The notes under the pieces: model-generated
Told to the model about the DNA's origin: nothing
Seen by the model: only the letters and a program-made list of their open reading frames with translations
The model's database searches: none
NCBI RefSeq assembly: GCF_014712225.1
Contig: NZ_JACXBW010000004.1
Location: forward strand, 62,001 to 126,000
Origin: Pseudarthrobacter sulfonivorans
GTDB lineage: Bacteria; Actinomycetota; Actinomycetes; Actinomycetales; Micrococcaceae
Reading direction: 5' to 3'
Length of the DNA: 64,000 nucleotides
In this document: piece after piece, positions 52,806 through 61,953 of the stretch
How positions within the stretch are numbered: the first letter of the stretch is position 1
Layout of the letters: every line of letters begins with the position of its first letter
Position numbers and translations under genes: made by a program

Positions 52806-55369
52806 GCTCCGCATCCGGCTTCCGGCCCCGGGCGTCCCCGCGGCGGCAGGATGAGTCGGCCTTCGCCGACGGCCAGCCCGCCTGGCACTTCATGCTCGAC
52901 GCCGGCGCGCTCACCGTGCTGCTCGGGCTGGGCATCCTGGGATTCAGCCTCAGCTTCGGCGGCGACCCCTACTACCTGATCTCCGGATTCGGCGGCATCA
53001 TCCTGGGCCTCGGCATCGCCGCCCTCAACACCCACCTGCGCCTTGGCCTGCTGATCACCACGGCCCTCGGCCTGGGCGCCTATCTGGTCTTCGGAACGTT
53101 CCTCGCTGTGCCGGATGCCGCGATCGCTGGCTTCATTCCCAGCCTCGACTCCCTGCGTACGCTGCTGCTGGGCGTGGTGTTCGCCTGGAAAGACATGCTC
53201 ACCGTGGGCGTTCCGGTGGGATCCGCCGGCGGCGTGCTGATTGTCCCGTTCCTGAGTTCACTGCTCACGGCACTGGTGGCCGGGCTGCTGACCTGGCGCC
53301 GAAAGAGCCCGTACTGGCCGCTGCTTCCGGTGCTGGCGCTCTTTGTCACCGGCATTGCCTTCAGCACCAGCGCCGCCTTCCTCACCGTTGAGCGCGGCAT
53401 CGGACTGACCGTCGTCGCAATTGCCTGGGCCACCTTCCGCCGGGATGTGCTGCGCCGCAGGGACACCCGGAAGGTTTCGGTCAACCGGCCGGAGGCAGAC
53501 GCTGCCACGGCTCAGCGGGCGAAGCTCCGCAGGCTCGGTACCGCCGCCGCCGTCATCGCGGCCAGCGTGGCCATCACTGCCGTGGCCGCGCCGCTGGTCA
53601 CCGCCAGCAGCGACCGCAAGGTCCTGCGCAACGTGGTGGTCCCGCCCTTCGATCCCAAGGACTACATCACGCCCCTGGCAAGTTTCCGGACCTTCGTCAA
53701 AGACCAGAAGGACGACACCCTCTTTGTGGTCAAGGGGCTTCCCCGGGACGGCAGGGTCCGGCTGGGCGCCCTGGATGCCTTCAACGGCACCAACTACAAC
53801 ATGGACCCCAACGGTTCCGGCAGCTTCAGCAAGGTGGGAGACACGGCGTCCATCAACACCCTGGCTGACACGGCCAGTGTGGTGCCCACCAAGGACTACT
53901 CCATGGACATCACCATTGAGAATTACCAGGGCTATTTCGTCCCGGGTGGCCGGAAGACGACCGGCCTGAGCTTTGACCGGAGTGCGTCCGCTGCGGCCTC
54001 GGGCCTCTACTTCAACGCGGGCACGGACACCGCTGTCACCACCCAAGGCCTGTCGAAGGGCGATTCCTACAGCGTCCAGGTGTCCGATCCGCTCAAGCTT
54101 GAGCACGGCCAGCTGACCCAGTACGACTTCGCGAAGATCACCCTCCCGGATGCCCTTGAGGTCCCCCCGGTGGTTGGCTCCCAGGCCAATGACCTCTCGG
54201 CCGATGCGCCCACCCCCATTGACCGCGTGCGCCAGATCGAAGCGCATTTCCAGAAGACCGGGGCGTTCAGCAACGGGCTGGTCACTGAGGGCCAGCTCCC
54301 GAGCGTGTCCGGCCACAGCTCGTCCCGCATCCGGAACCTGCTGACCGCCAAACAGATGCTCGGCGACGACGAACAGTACGCCGTGTCCATGTCCCTGATG
54401 CTGCGGCACCTTGGTATCCCGTCGCGCGTCGTTATGGGTTTCTACCCTGATCCGACCAGCCCGGAGAACGGCGCCGGCGAAGTCAAAATCACGGGCAAGG
54501 ACGTCCATGCCTGGGTGGAAGTTGCCTTCGACCGGGTGGGCTGGGTCAGCTTCGACCCCACACCGCCCAAGGACAACATCCCCATCCCGCCGGACCCGGA
54601 AAACAAGTCCAAGCCGAAGCCGCAGGTGCTGCAGCCGCCGCCCCCGCCGCAGGAGCCGGTGGACCTGCCTACGGATTCCTCGCCGGACGCGCTTGACGCG
54701 GATGAGAAGAAGAACAACCCCTGGCTGTTCTGGGGTGCCCTGCTCGGTGCATTGGGCGTCGCGCTGATCCCGCTGGTGATCCTTGCGCTGCCGCTGCTGC
54801 TGATCGCGCTCCTCAAATCACGACGCCGGAAGGCCCGTTTCACCGAGGGGCACCCCGCGCAGCGTGTCGGCGGGGGATGGAAAGAGGTCCTGAGCCTGGC
54901 TACAGACATGGGCGCGGGGATCGACACGCGTTCAACGCGGCGAGAAAGTGCGGCAGTGGTTGCAGAGGCCTTCCCGGCCACCGGACGGACCACCACCCTG
55001 CTGGCGAACCGCGCGGATGCCTCCATCTTCGGGGCGGGCCAGCCCACCGAGGACGAGGTCCGGGAGTACTGGGCCATCGTGGACGGTTCACTGACGGAGA
55101 TCACCGGCACCGTGGGGTTCTGGCGCCGCCAGCGGGCCAGGTTCTCGCCCCGGTCCCTGCTGGCCGACGGCCGTGCCGCCCTGAAATCGCGCAGTGCACT
55201 GGGGCTGCTGCCGCCGTCGCGTCCCGCCAGGAATGCGGCGGCACAACCGCCCGCCGCCGGTAGGGTGGAGACCGGTCCGGACATTCCCGGCAGCACGGCG
55301 GCTGCGTCCGAGGCTGATGAGACTACCGTTCTGCGGAACCCTGGCAGGAAGAACCACCCTGAATCATGA
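52802..55369 (+). CDS. TgpA-like transglutaminase-fold membrane protein without catalytic Cys
   Basis: An 855-residue protein. Six to seven helices in residues ~35-270 (GALTVLLGLGILGFSLSFGG and others) precede an extracellular region with a transglutaminase/protease-like core at ~500-590, a Pro-rich linker, a last helix (WGALLGALGVALIPLVILAL) and a cytoplasmic tail with DUF4129-like ending. The expected GDCEQ reads GDDEQ: the nucleophile position (residue 523) is Asp, while the His (VHAWVEV, 569) and Asp (FDPTPP, 585) remain, so it is probably a pseudoenzyme. Overlaps both neighbours by four bases. MoxR-DUF58-TgpA is a common trio. Confidence 0.92.
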   Translation: MSSASGFRPRASPRRQDESAFADGQPAWHFMLDAGALTVLLGLGILGFSLSFGGDPYYLISGFGGIILGLGIAALNTHLRLGLLITTALGLGAYLVFGTFLAVPDAAIAGFIPSLDSLRTLLLGVVFAWKDMLTVGVPVGSAGGVLIVPFLSSLLTALVAGLLTWRRKSPYWPLLPVLALFVTGIAFSTSAAFLTVERGIGLTVVAIAWATFRRDVLRRRDTRKVSVNRPEADAATAQRAKLRRLGTAAAVIAASVAITAVAAPLVTASSDRKVLRNVVVPPFDPKDYITPLASFRTFVKDQKDDTLFVVKGLPRDGRVRLGALDAFNGTNYNMDPNGSGSFSKVGDTASINTLADTASVVPTKDYSMDITIENYQGYFVPGGRKTTGLSFDRSASAAASGLYFNAGTDTAVTTQGLSKGDSYSVQVSDPLKLEHGQLTQYDFAKITLPDALEVPPVVGSQANDLSADAPTPIDRVRQIEAHFQKTGAFSNGLVTEGQLPSVSGHSSSRIRNLLTAKQMLGDDEQYAVSMSLMLRHLGIPSRVVMGFYPDPTSPENGAGEVKITGKDVHAWVEVAFDRVGWVSFDPTPPKDNIPIPPDPENKSKPKPQVLQPPPPPQEPVDLPTDSSPDALDADEKKNNPWLFWGALLGALGVALIPLVILALPLLLIALLKSRRRKARFTEGHPAQRVGGGWKEVLSLATDMGAGIDTRSTRRESAAVVAEAFPATGRTTTLLANRADASIFGAGQPTEDEVREYWAIVDGSLTEITGTVGFWRRQRARFSPRSLLADGRAALKSRSALGLLPPSRPARNAAAQPPAAGRVETGPDIPGSTAAASEADETTVLRNPGRKNHPES

Positions 55370-56901
55370 TGACCGAGCCCGAGCGCTGCCAGCGGTGCCA
55401 GCAACTGATCCGCGGCGGCGCCACTTTCTGCACGGCCTGCGGGGCTCCGCTGCCCAACAGATCTGCCCGCAGCGGACGCAACGTGGACCATGCCCAGCGC
55501 GCCTTGATGGAAAGCGAGGCGGCGCACGCAGGCCAGATTCCCGGTACTATCCCGGTAGTGCAAACGGCTCCAGGGGGAGGAACGGGAATGGCAGCCAATC
55601 TTGAGCTAATTCCGGCCACGGCCGGCAAAAGGCTTGGCGCCGCGGTACTGGACTGGCTGGCGCCGGTCGCGGTGTTGGTGGTGACCTTTGCCATCGGCTT
55701 TGCCGGCATCACCCGCACCCAAAGCGGCGGTTTCATCATCTACGACACAGCCTCCCTGGTCCTGTTCGGCAGCCTCGGAATGGGTCTGACCCTGGTGTAC
55801 CTGGTGGTCCTCACGGGCATGGAAGGCCGCTCCGGTGCCACCGTTGGCAACCGGGCCATGGGTATCCGCAGTGCTGACCAGGACGGTTACGCCCCCGGTA
55901 CCGGCGCAGTGTTCCTGCGTGGCCTGGTCACAGGGGCCGGGATCATCCTGGCGGTCTTGGCTGCGGTGCTGATCGTCATCTTCAAATGGTTTGACATCGC
56001 GCTGTTCATCCTCGGGCCGTTGGTTCTGGTTGGTGCCGGGTGGGCTGTCCTGGTGGTTGTTTCCAATACGTGGGACGCCAATGGCAGGCTCCGTGGCTGG
56101 CACGATACAGCGGCAAAAACCCTGGTCTTCGACGTCAACGCGGGCCGCAACCCCATCACCACGGGCGGGATCCAGGGCCCGTACAGTTTCGCGCCCCTGG
56201 ACCTGCCGCCCGTGCAGCCGGTGGCTTCGCCGGTGGCGCAGCAGGCCGCCCCCGTCCAGTCGTACGCTGCACCCGCATCCGAACAGCACGCGCCCGTACC
56301 GCACGCGCCGGTCCAGTCGTACGCTGCACCCCCCGCACCCGCGCAGCCCGGATCCGCGCAGCCCGCACCCGCGCAGCCCGCACCCGCGCAGCCTTACACC
56401 CCCGCGCAGACGTACGCACCGCCGTCGTTCTCACCACCGGCCGCCAATTCGTTCCACCCGTCGGTACCTCTTGCGGCAACCCTTCCGGTTCCCGCTTCCG
56501 GCGCAGCGCATCCCGACGATGACCTTGACCGCACGCAGATGCGCGGCGGTGCGGCCGATGCGGCGCCGGTCGCCGTGCTGCGGATCAAGCTCGACGACGG
56601 CCGGGACTTCCAGCTGGACCGCAACGTCCTGGTGGGGCGGAACCCCGTGGGGCAGGCGGGGGAGCAGCAGGCCCAGCTCCTGGCGGTCACCGATCCCGGC
56701 CGCTCGATCTCCAAGACGCACCTCCACCTGCTGACCGACGGCGCAGGCGTCTGGGTGACGGACCGCAACTCCACCAACGGCAGCGCCGTCACCACGCCGG
56801 ATGGCCGGCGGTCGCCCCTGCAGCCGGCCGTGCCCGCCTTTGTCAGCCCGGGATCCACCGTCCATTTTGGTGACCGCTCCTTCCACCTAGGACAGGCATG
56901 A
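55366..56901 (+). CDS. Zinc-ribbon, RDD membrane domain and C-terminal FHA domain protein
   Basis: A 511-residue protein. The N-terminal zinc ribbon has CQRCQQ and CTACGAPL (residues ~8-28). An RDD domain follows with AGKRLGAAVLDWLAPVAVLV near 85, GRSGATVGNRAMGIRSAD and three helices. Next is a ~130-residue Ala/Pro/Gln linker with short repeats, then an FHA domain (LVGRNPVGQAGEQQ, SISKTHLHLLTDGAGVWVTD, NSTNG) that should bind phosphothreonine. This places a phospho-reader at the membrane, matching the kinase and phosphatase encoded next door. ATG 55366 overlaps the upstream stop; a second ATG follows immediately. Confidence 0.9.
   Translation: MMTEPERCQRCQQLIRGGATFCTACGAPLPNRSARSGRNVDHAQRALMESEAAHAGQIPGTIPVVQTAPGGGTGMAANLELIPATAGKRLGAAVLDWLAPVAVLVVTFAIGFAGITRTQSGGFIIYDTASLVLFGSLGMGLTLVYLVVLTGMEGRSGATVGNRAMGIRSADQDGYAPGTGAVFLRGLVTGAGIILAVLAAVLIVIFKWFDIALFILGPLVLVGAGWAVLVVVSNTWDANGRLRGWHDTAAKTLVFDVNAGRNPITTGGIQGPYSFAPLDLPPVQPVASPVAQQAAPVQSYAAPASEQHAPVPHAPVQSYAAPPAPAQPGSAQPAPAQPAPAQPYTPAQTYAPPSFSPPAANSFHPSVPLAATLPVPASGAAHPDDDLDRTQMRGGAADAAPVAVLRIKLDDGRDFQLDRNVLVGRNPVGQAGEQQAQLLAVTDPGRSISKTHLHLLTDGAGVWVTDRNSTNGSAVTTPDGRRSPLQPAVPAFVSPGSTVHFGDRSFHLGQA
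56254..56391 (+). repeat. Coding repeats in the Ala/Pro/Gln linker
   Basis: GTCCAGTCGTACGCTGCACC occurs exactly at 56254 and again at 56311, and a 15-bp unit close to GCGCAGCCCGCACCC is reiterated about four times after 56340. Both are in frame in the linker of the RDD/FHA protein and lengthen it without changing its character. Confidence 0.75.
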
Positions 56902-57800
56902 ACCCTCAGCCCGCCAGTGTTTCCCCCGACGCAGAAAACCGTCCCGGGCTCAGCCTGAGCTACGGCTACGGCACGGACCGCGGACTGCGCCGGGAGCTCA
57001 ATGAAGACTCCTTCATCGCCTCGGACCCCGTCTTTGCCGTGGCCGACGGCATGGGCGGACACGAAGCCGGGGAGATCGCCAGCGGCATGTGCGTCCGTGC
57101 CCTGGCTGCCATGCCGCAGCTGGCCACCGGGGAGCGCAGCGTCACCGCTGCCGTGCTCCAGCAGTACTTGCTCCGCGCCGACAGCTCCATCCGGGAAGCC
57201 ACGGGGGCGCGGGCCGGAACCACCCTGACAGGCGCTGTTGTGGTGGAGCAGATGGGGATGCCGTACTGGCTGGTCCTGAACATCGGCGATTCCCGGACGT
57301 ACCGGCTGAGCCAGGGGCATTTTGCCCAGGTCAGCGTGGACCACTCGGAGGTCCAGGAACTCGTGGACGCCGGCGAAATCACGGCCGCGCAGGCCACCGT
57401 CCACCCCCGCCGCCACGTGGTCACCCGGGCCCTGGGCACCGGCGACGAGACGGAAGCGGACTACTGGCTGCTGCCCGTTGAGGAAGGCGACCGGATCCTG
57501 ATCTGCTCGGATGGCCTCACCGGTGAGCTGACGGACGATCACATCCACCGCATCCTCAGCACCGTTGCCCACCCCCAGGACGCCGTGGATGCCCTGATCC
57601 AGGCCGCCCTCCGCAACGGGGGCCGCGACAACGTCACGGTCATTGTGGTTGACGCCAGGAACGTCATGAACGACGCCGGCATTGCCACCACCGCCCCCCG
57701 GCCCACCGTTGATGCGGAAGTGGAGGTCACGCTGCCCAGGGCACAAATTGTTGACGCCAGCCGGGCGGCCGCGAACGAAGACGAAAGCGGGAAACACTGA
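56898..57800 (+). CDS. PP2C-family Ser/Thr protein phosphatase
   Basis: A 300-residue soluble PPM phosphatase, the expected counterpart of the kinase at 59358. The metal-binding motifs are in order: RRELNEDSFIASDPVF (first Asp), VADGMGGHEAGEIAS, ICSDGLTGELTDDHI and GGRDNVTVIVVDA. Length and spacing match PstP/PrpC catalytic domains, but there is no membrane helix, unlike mycobacterial PstP. ATG 56898 overlaps the upstream stop (ATGA), and one base separates it from the next gene. Confidence 0.95.
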   Translation: MNPQPASVSPDAENRPGLSLSYGYGTDRGLRRELNEDSFIASDPVFAVADGMGGHEAGEIASGMCVRALAAMPQLATGERSVTAAVLQQYLLRADSSIREATGARAGTTLTGAVVVEQMGMPYWLVLNIGDSRTYRLSQGHFAQVSVDHSEVQELVDAGEITAAQATVHPRRHVVTRALGTGDETEADYWLLPVEEGDRILICSDGLTGELTDDHIHRILSTVAHPQDAVDALIQAALRNGGRDNVTVIVVDARNVMNDAGIATTAPRPTVDAEVEVTLPRAQIVDASRAAANEDESGKH

Positions 57801-57801
57801 G

Positions 57802-59361
57802 ATGGCCACCGCCAACTACACAGCGGGCTCCTGGCTGGGCGTCCTCCGCTCGCGCACTGCCGTCTTCCTGGGCCCCGGCACCCCGCCGGCCCTCGTCCAG
57901 TCGCTCTGGGACCTGCTCGGGGAAGCTCCCGAAGTGCATGAAGTTCTCCATGCGGTCACCAGCAGCTTCGGTGTTTCCCTGGCAAAGATCCCGTCGTTCG
58001 GCATCGTGGATTTCCGCGATGCGCTGCGGGTCTTCCTCCGCGGTGACCTGGACCTGACCGTACAGCTGCCCGGCGGCCCCGTGGAACTGAATGGACGCGA
58101 TGTCACCACCTGGACTGAGCGGCGCTTCGACCTGCCCGAGTGGTACCGCCTGACCGTCGCGGGCGGCACCCAGCCCGGGACTGTCTTGCCGCTCACCGAA
58201 GGCGTGGTCCTGCTGCAGTCGCTGACTGTGGCAGTAACCGGTGCCCCGGCTGCGGCACGGGAAATCATTGCAGGCAGCGGAGCCACGGAACGCGAGGTCT
58301 CGGCTGAGACGGTGTTGGGTCTCACGGACGATGACTCCCACTATGCCGCGGAGACAGCTGAGCCTGGGCAGGAGGCCCAGGGCGAACCTTCGCCGGACGT
58401 CGAGTCCGTGGCCCCTGCCGACCAAATGCCCGCCCACGAGCTGACCGGCACGTACGACCACCTGTGGGAAAAGACTGTGATCCGCAGCATCGAGGACGCA
58501 GCCGTACGCGACGAGCCGGAGGAATCCGAAGCCGGCGCACCTCACCCGGCAGCACCTGAAACTGACGCCGGGCCGGACTTACCAGCACCGGCCACCCCTC
58601 CTCCGGCCACACCCCTTCCGGCCACACCCACTCCGGCCACCCCGCCTCCAGCCGCCGTGCCGGCTCCAGGCCCCGCGGGCGGTCTCATTGACTCGGTCCC
58701 GTGGCGGACCGGCGGGAGCAGCGTTCCGGCCGTGCAGGTTCAGCCGCCGTTCGACCTGCCCCAGGTGCCCGTCCCGGCCAGCGGTCCAGCCGTCGATCCC
58801 GAAGAGTTCGCCGGAGACCATGACGGCCAAACCATCATGAAGAGCGATCTTGCCGGCATGGGCGCCCACCCGGAACCGGTCCAGGAACCGGTATCCGGCG
58901 CCGGACTCCTGGTCCTGGCCCTGGTCTGCGACCGCGGCCACGCCAACCCGCCCACCCACGCCCAGTGTGCCGCGTGCGGTTCCCCGCTGCCGCCGGACGC
59001 AGTCCGGGTTGCCCGGCCACGGCTCGGGAGGATGCGTGTCTCCACCGGTGAGCTGGTGGATCTTGACCAGTCGCTGGTGATCGGTCGTCAGCCTTCCGTG
59101 TCCCGCGTGCAGGGCGGCGTGATGCCGCGGCTCGTCCAGGTATCCAGCCCCGGCGGCGACATTTCACGCTCGCACGTTGAGGTCCGGCTCGAGGGCTGGC
59201 ACGTGATGCTGTGCGATCTGAAAGCCACCAACGGCACGGTCCTGGTCCGCGAGGGTCAGCAGCCGCGCCGCCTGGCCCAGAACGAGATGGCGATCCTGCT
59301 CGACGGCGATATCGCGGAACTGGGTGACGACATCTCATTGCGTTTTGAGGAGATTCTTTGA
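57802..59361 (+). CDS. FHA-domain protein with zinc-ribbon
   Basis: A 519-residue cytoplasmic-looking protein from ATG 57802; the longer frame only shadows the phosphatase gene. The N-terminal ~170 residues are a conserved-looking globular domain (GSWLGVLRSRTAVFLGPGTP, TSSFGVSLAKIPSFGIVDFR). A long acidic and Ala/Pro/Thr-rich linker (~190-390) includes TIMKSD, a threonine of the sort phosphorylated by PknB-type kinases. A zinc ribbon (CDRGHANPPTHAQCAACGSP) and a C-terminal FHA domain (VIGRQPSVSRVQGG, DISRSHVEVRLEGWHVML, KATNGT) follow. It probably acts as a phospho-dependent adaptor. Confidence 0.88.
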   Translation: MATANYTAGSWLGVLRSRTAVFLGPGTPPALVQSLWDLLGEAPEVHEVLHAVTSSFGVSLAKIPSFGIVDFRDALRVFLRGDLDLTVQLPGGPVELNGRDVTTWTERRFDLPEWYRLTVAGGTQPGTVLPLTEGVVLLQSLTVAVTGAPAAAREIIAGSGATEREVSAETVLGLTDDDSHYAAETAEPGQEAQGEPSPDVESVAPADQMPAHELTGTYDHLWEKTVIRSIEDAAVRDEPEESEAGAPHPAAPETDAGPDLPAPATPPPATPLPATPTPATPPPAAVPAPGPAGGLIDSVPWRTGGSSVPAVQVQPPFDLPQVPVPASGPAVDPEEFAGDHDGQTIMKSDLAGMGAHPEPVQEPVSGAGLLVLALVCDRGHANPPTHAQCAACGSPLPPDAVRVARPRLGRMRVSTGELVDLDQSLVIGRQPSVSRVQGGVMPRLVQVSSPGGDISRSHVEVRLEGWHVMLCDLKATNGTVLVREGQQPRRLAQNEMAILLDGDIAELGDDISLRFEEIL

Positions 59362-61184
59362 GTTCCAAACGGCCGGTTGCGCCGCCGCCCCCTATTCCGG
59401 GGTTCACCTACATCAGCCTGCTCGGCTCCGGCGGGTTTTCCGACGTCTACCTTTATGAACAGGACCGTCCCCGGCGCAAGGTGGCCGTCAAGGTCCTCCT
59501 CTCGGACCTGAAGACCGAGGGCGCCCGGCGCCGGTTCGAGTCCGAGGCCAACCTGATGGCCCAGCTCTCGTCCCACCCGTACATCGTGACGATTTTTGAG
59601 GCCGAGGTGACCGAGGCCGGGCACTCCTACCTGGCCATGGAGTACTGCTCCCGGCCCAGCCTTGATGTCCGTTACCGCCGCCAGCGCTTCAGTGTTGACG
59701 AGGTCCTCGCTGTCGGCATCCAGGTGGCCTCCGCCGTCGAGACCGCCCACCGCGCCGGCATCGCCCACCGGGACATCAAACCCGCCAACATCCTGGTGAC
59801 CGACTACAACCGGCCCGCCCTGACGGACTTCGGAATCTCGGGCACCCTGGGCGGCGACGCCGATGAAGACGCCGGGATGTCCATCCCGTGGTCGCCGCCG
59901 GAGCAGTTCACGGACGGCCCCGTTGACGGGGTGATGGTGGATGTTTGGGCGCTGGGCGCCACTCTCTACACCCTGCTCGCCGGCAGGTCGCCGTTCGTGA
60001 TGCCGGGCACCGACAATTCCCAGCGTGAACTGATCTCCCGCATCACCAACTCGCCGCTGCCCCGTCTGGGCCGGGCCGACGTGCCCGAGTCACTGGAACG
60101 CGCGCTAGCCACGGCCATGGCCAAGCCCGCTGCCTCCAGGTACTCCTCGGCCCACGCCTTCGCCCTGGCCCTGCAGCGGATCCAGGCCGAACTGAACCTC
60201 TCGGTCACGCCCTTTGAAGTGCTCGAAGAGGCCCATCACGATGACAGCCACCCTGACGACGGTTACGAGGAGACCCGCGTCCGCAGCATTGCGGCGATCG
60301 ATCCCGAGCGGACCGGCAGCGCCCCAACTTTCCCGGCACGCACCCGGCCCCAAGGCCCGGACGCCGGCGCCCCGCCGTCGGGCCTTCCCGCAGGAGGATT
60401 TGCCCCGGCAGCTGCGGCCGCGTCGGTGCCCCGGCCACAGGTTCCGGGCAGTCTGTTCACCGGCCCGCAGGACGGCCAGGGTGCCGGCACCCAGGTTGGG
60501 GGCCCGGCCGGCAGCAGCCCGGCCGGTAATGCCGTTGGGGATCCGGCGGGAGAGTGGGCCCATGCCACGATGCTCCGCGGCAGCGGGCCAGCCGACTACG
60601 GCTCGGTGCCCGACGCAACTGTCCAGCGCCCTGGCCTGCTCCCCGCCCAGACAGCACAGCAGGCCGTACGCCGGACGGGCCGCGCGGAACCGGAGATCGA
60701 TGCGACCATCAGCCGTCCCGCGGCCGCGCCGGAAACGGCACCGGAGAGCGCTCCTGACCACGGCAAGCGGAACCTGTGGCTCGCCCTCGCCGGCGGAACC
60801 GTACTGGCTCTGGCCATCATTGTGGGGATCGTGCTGGCGTCATCGGCACCGGAGCCGAAGGTGGCCGGGACCGGCCAAATCAGCAAGCCCCCGGCGGATG
60901 CCCTGGATAACGGGACCGTGCCCGACGTCGCGGACCTGGTTGGAACAGTAAACGCCGGCAAGGCCACCTTCACCTGGACCAACCCGCAGCCGAAACCCGG
61001 CGACGCGTACAAGTGGAGGGTCTATGCCCCGGGTGGAAGCGGCGAGTACCAGTCCGCTGCCGAGCCAACCGCCCAGGTCGCGCTGAACCCGGCGGAACCC
61101 ACCTGCATCCAGGTGATGATCGTCAGGAGCGACGGCGCGTTCTCCCCACTGGAAGATGACTCGATCGCCTGCATCCGCCAGTGA
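59358..61184 (+). CDS. Transmembrane Ser/Thr protein kinase (PknB-like, no PASTA domains)
   Basis: A 608-residue receptor-type kinase. The Gly loop LLGSGGFSDVYLYEQ is at ~16, the ATP lysine in VAVKVLLSDLK, the catalytic loop HRDIKPANILV near 138, DFGISG near 157 and WSPPEQF. After the ~270-residue kinase come a long Ala/Pro/Gly linker, one helix (LWLALAGGTVLALAIIVGIV, ~475) and a ~110-residue extracellular domain, fibronectin-like, with two Cys near the end (TCIQVM, IACIRQ). PASTA repeats are absent. It starts at TTG 59358, overlapping the FHA-gene TGA (TTGA), with GAGGAG six bases upstream. Confidence 0.94.
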   Translation: MSSKRPVAPPPPIPGFTYISLLGSGGFSDVYLYEQDRPRRKVAVKVLLSDLKTEGARRRFESEANLMAQLSSHPYIVTIFEAEVTEAGHSYLAMEYCSRPSLDVRYRRQRFSVDEVLAVGIQVASAVETAHRAGIAHRDIKPANILVTDYNRPALTDFGISGTLGGDADEDAGMSIPWSPPEQFTDGPVDGVMVDVWALGATLYTLLAGRSPFVMPGTDNSQRELISRITNSPLPRLGRADVPESLERALATAMAKPAASRYSSAHAFALALQRIQAELNLSVTPFEVLEEAHHDDSHPDDGYEETRVRSIAAIDPERTGSAPTFPARTRPQGPDAGAPPSGLPAGGFAPAAAAASVPRPQVPGSLFTGPQDGQGAGTQVGGPAGSSPAGNAVGDPAGEWAHATMLRGSGPADYGSVPDATVQRPGLLPAQTAQQAVRRTGRAEPEIDATISRPAAAPETAPESAPDHGKRNLWLALAGGTVLALAIIVGIVLASSAPEPKVAGTGQISKPPADALDNGTVPDVADLVGTVNAGKATFTWTNPQPKPGDAYKWRVYAPGGSGEYQSAAEPTAQVALNPAEPTCIQVMIVRSDGAFSPLEDDSIACIRQ

Positions 61185-61248
61185 CCGCACGGCAGACCGG
61201 AAACGAATAGCGAACGCGGGCCACGCCCGACGAGGAGAGGCACAGAAC

Positions 61249-61953
61249 ATGGGGGATCTGGCAATAGATTTCTGTGGTGAATGGTACGAACCGGCCGATG
61301 AGGAGATCTTCAACATCGGCCGGGAAGGCGATCTCGAGGTGGACGACAACCCGTACCTTCACCGCCAGTTCCTGCAGGTGGCCCGCTACGACGGGATCTG
61401 GTGGCTCAGCAACGTGGGCAGGATGCTGTCCGCCACTGTGGCCGACGGTTCCGGCGGCATGCAGGCGTGGCTGTCCCCGGGCGCACGCATACCGCTGGTA
61501 TTCAGCCACACGAACATCATTTTCACTGCCGGCCCCACCACCTACGAGTTCGCGGTGCACCTCAAGACGCCGTCCTTCCGCCAGCAATCACGCGAAGACG
61601 ACAGCAACGGCGACACCACCATCGGCCCGGTCGTCTTCACCGACTCCCAGAAGGCACTCATCGTGGCGCTGGCCGAACCCATGCTGCGGCGCGAAGGAAC
61701 CGGGTTCAGTGCCATCCCGTCGTCGGCCGCGGCCGCCAAGTCCCTGGGCTGGGCCCTCACGCGGTTCAACCGGAAGCTGGATAACGTCTGCGACAAACTT
61801 GACCGCGTCGGCGTTGTGGGCCTTCGCGGCGGCGGCGGAAAGCTGGCCACCAACCGGCGTGCCCGGCTCGTCGAACACGCTGTCACCACCCACCTGGTGA
61901 CGGTCGAGGATTTGAATCTTCTGGAAAAGATGAGGGGCGTGGACGAAGGATGA
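61249..61953 (+). CDS. FHA-like protein with C-terminal winged-helix-like segment
   Basis: A 234-residue protein from ATG 61249, with GGAGAGG about eight bases upstream. Residues ~10-105 resemble an FHA beta sandwich (EIFNIGREGDLEVDDNPYLH, then RQFLQVARYDGIWWLSNVG), with Arg replacing the usual Ser of the SxxH pair. Residues ~135-234 are helical with a winged-helix-like layout (QKALIVALAEPMLRREGTGF, AAAAKSLGWALTRFNRKLDN). Together this suggests a regulator or adaptor, not a secreted part. The stop overlaps the start of the EssC-like gene (ATGA). Confidence 0.85.
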   Translation: MGDLAIDFCGEWYEPADEEIFNIGREGDLEVDDNPYLHRQFLQVARYDGIWWLSNVGRMLSATVADGSGGMQAWLSPGARIPLVFSHTNIIFTAGPTTYEFAVHLKTPSFRQQSREDDSNGDTTIGPVVFTDSQKALIVALAEPMLRREGTGFSAIPSSAAAAKSLGWALTRFNRKLDNVCDKLDRVGVVGLRGGGGKLATNRRARLVEHAVTTHLVTVEDLNLLEKMRGVDEG

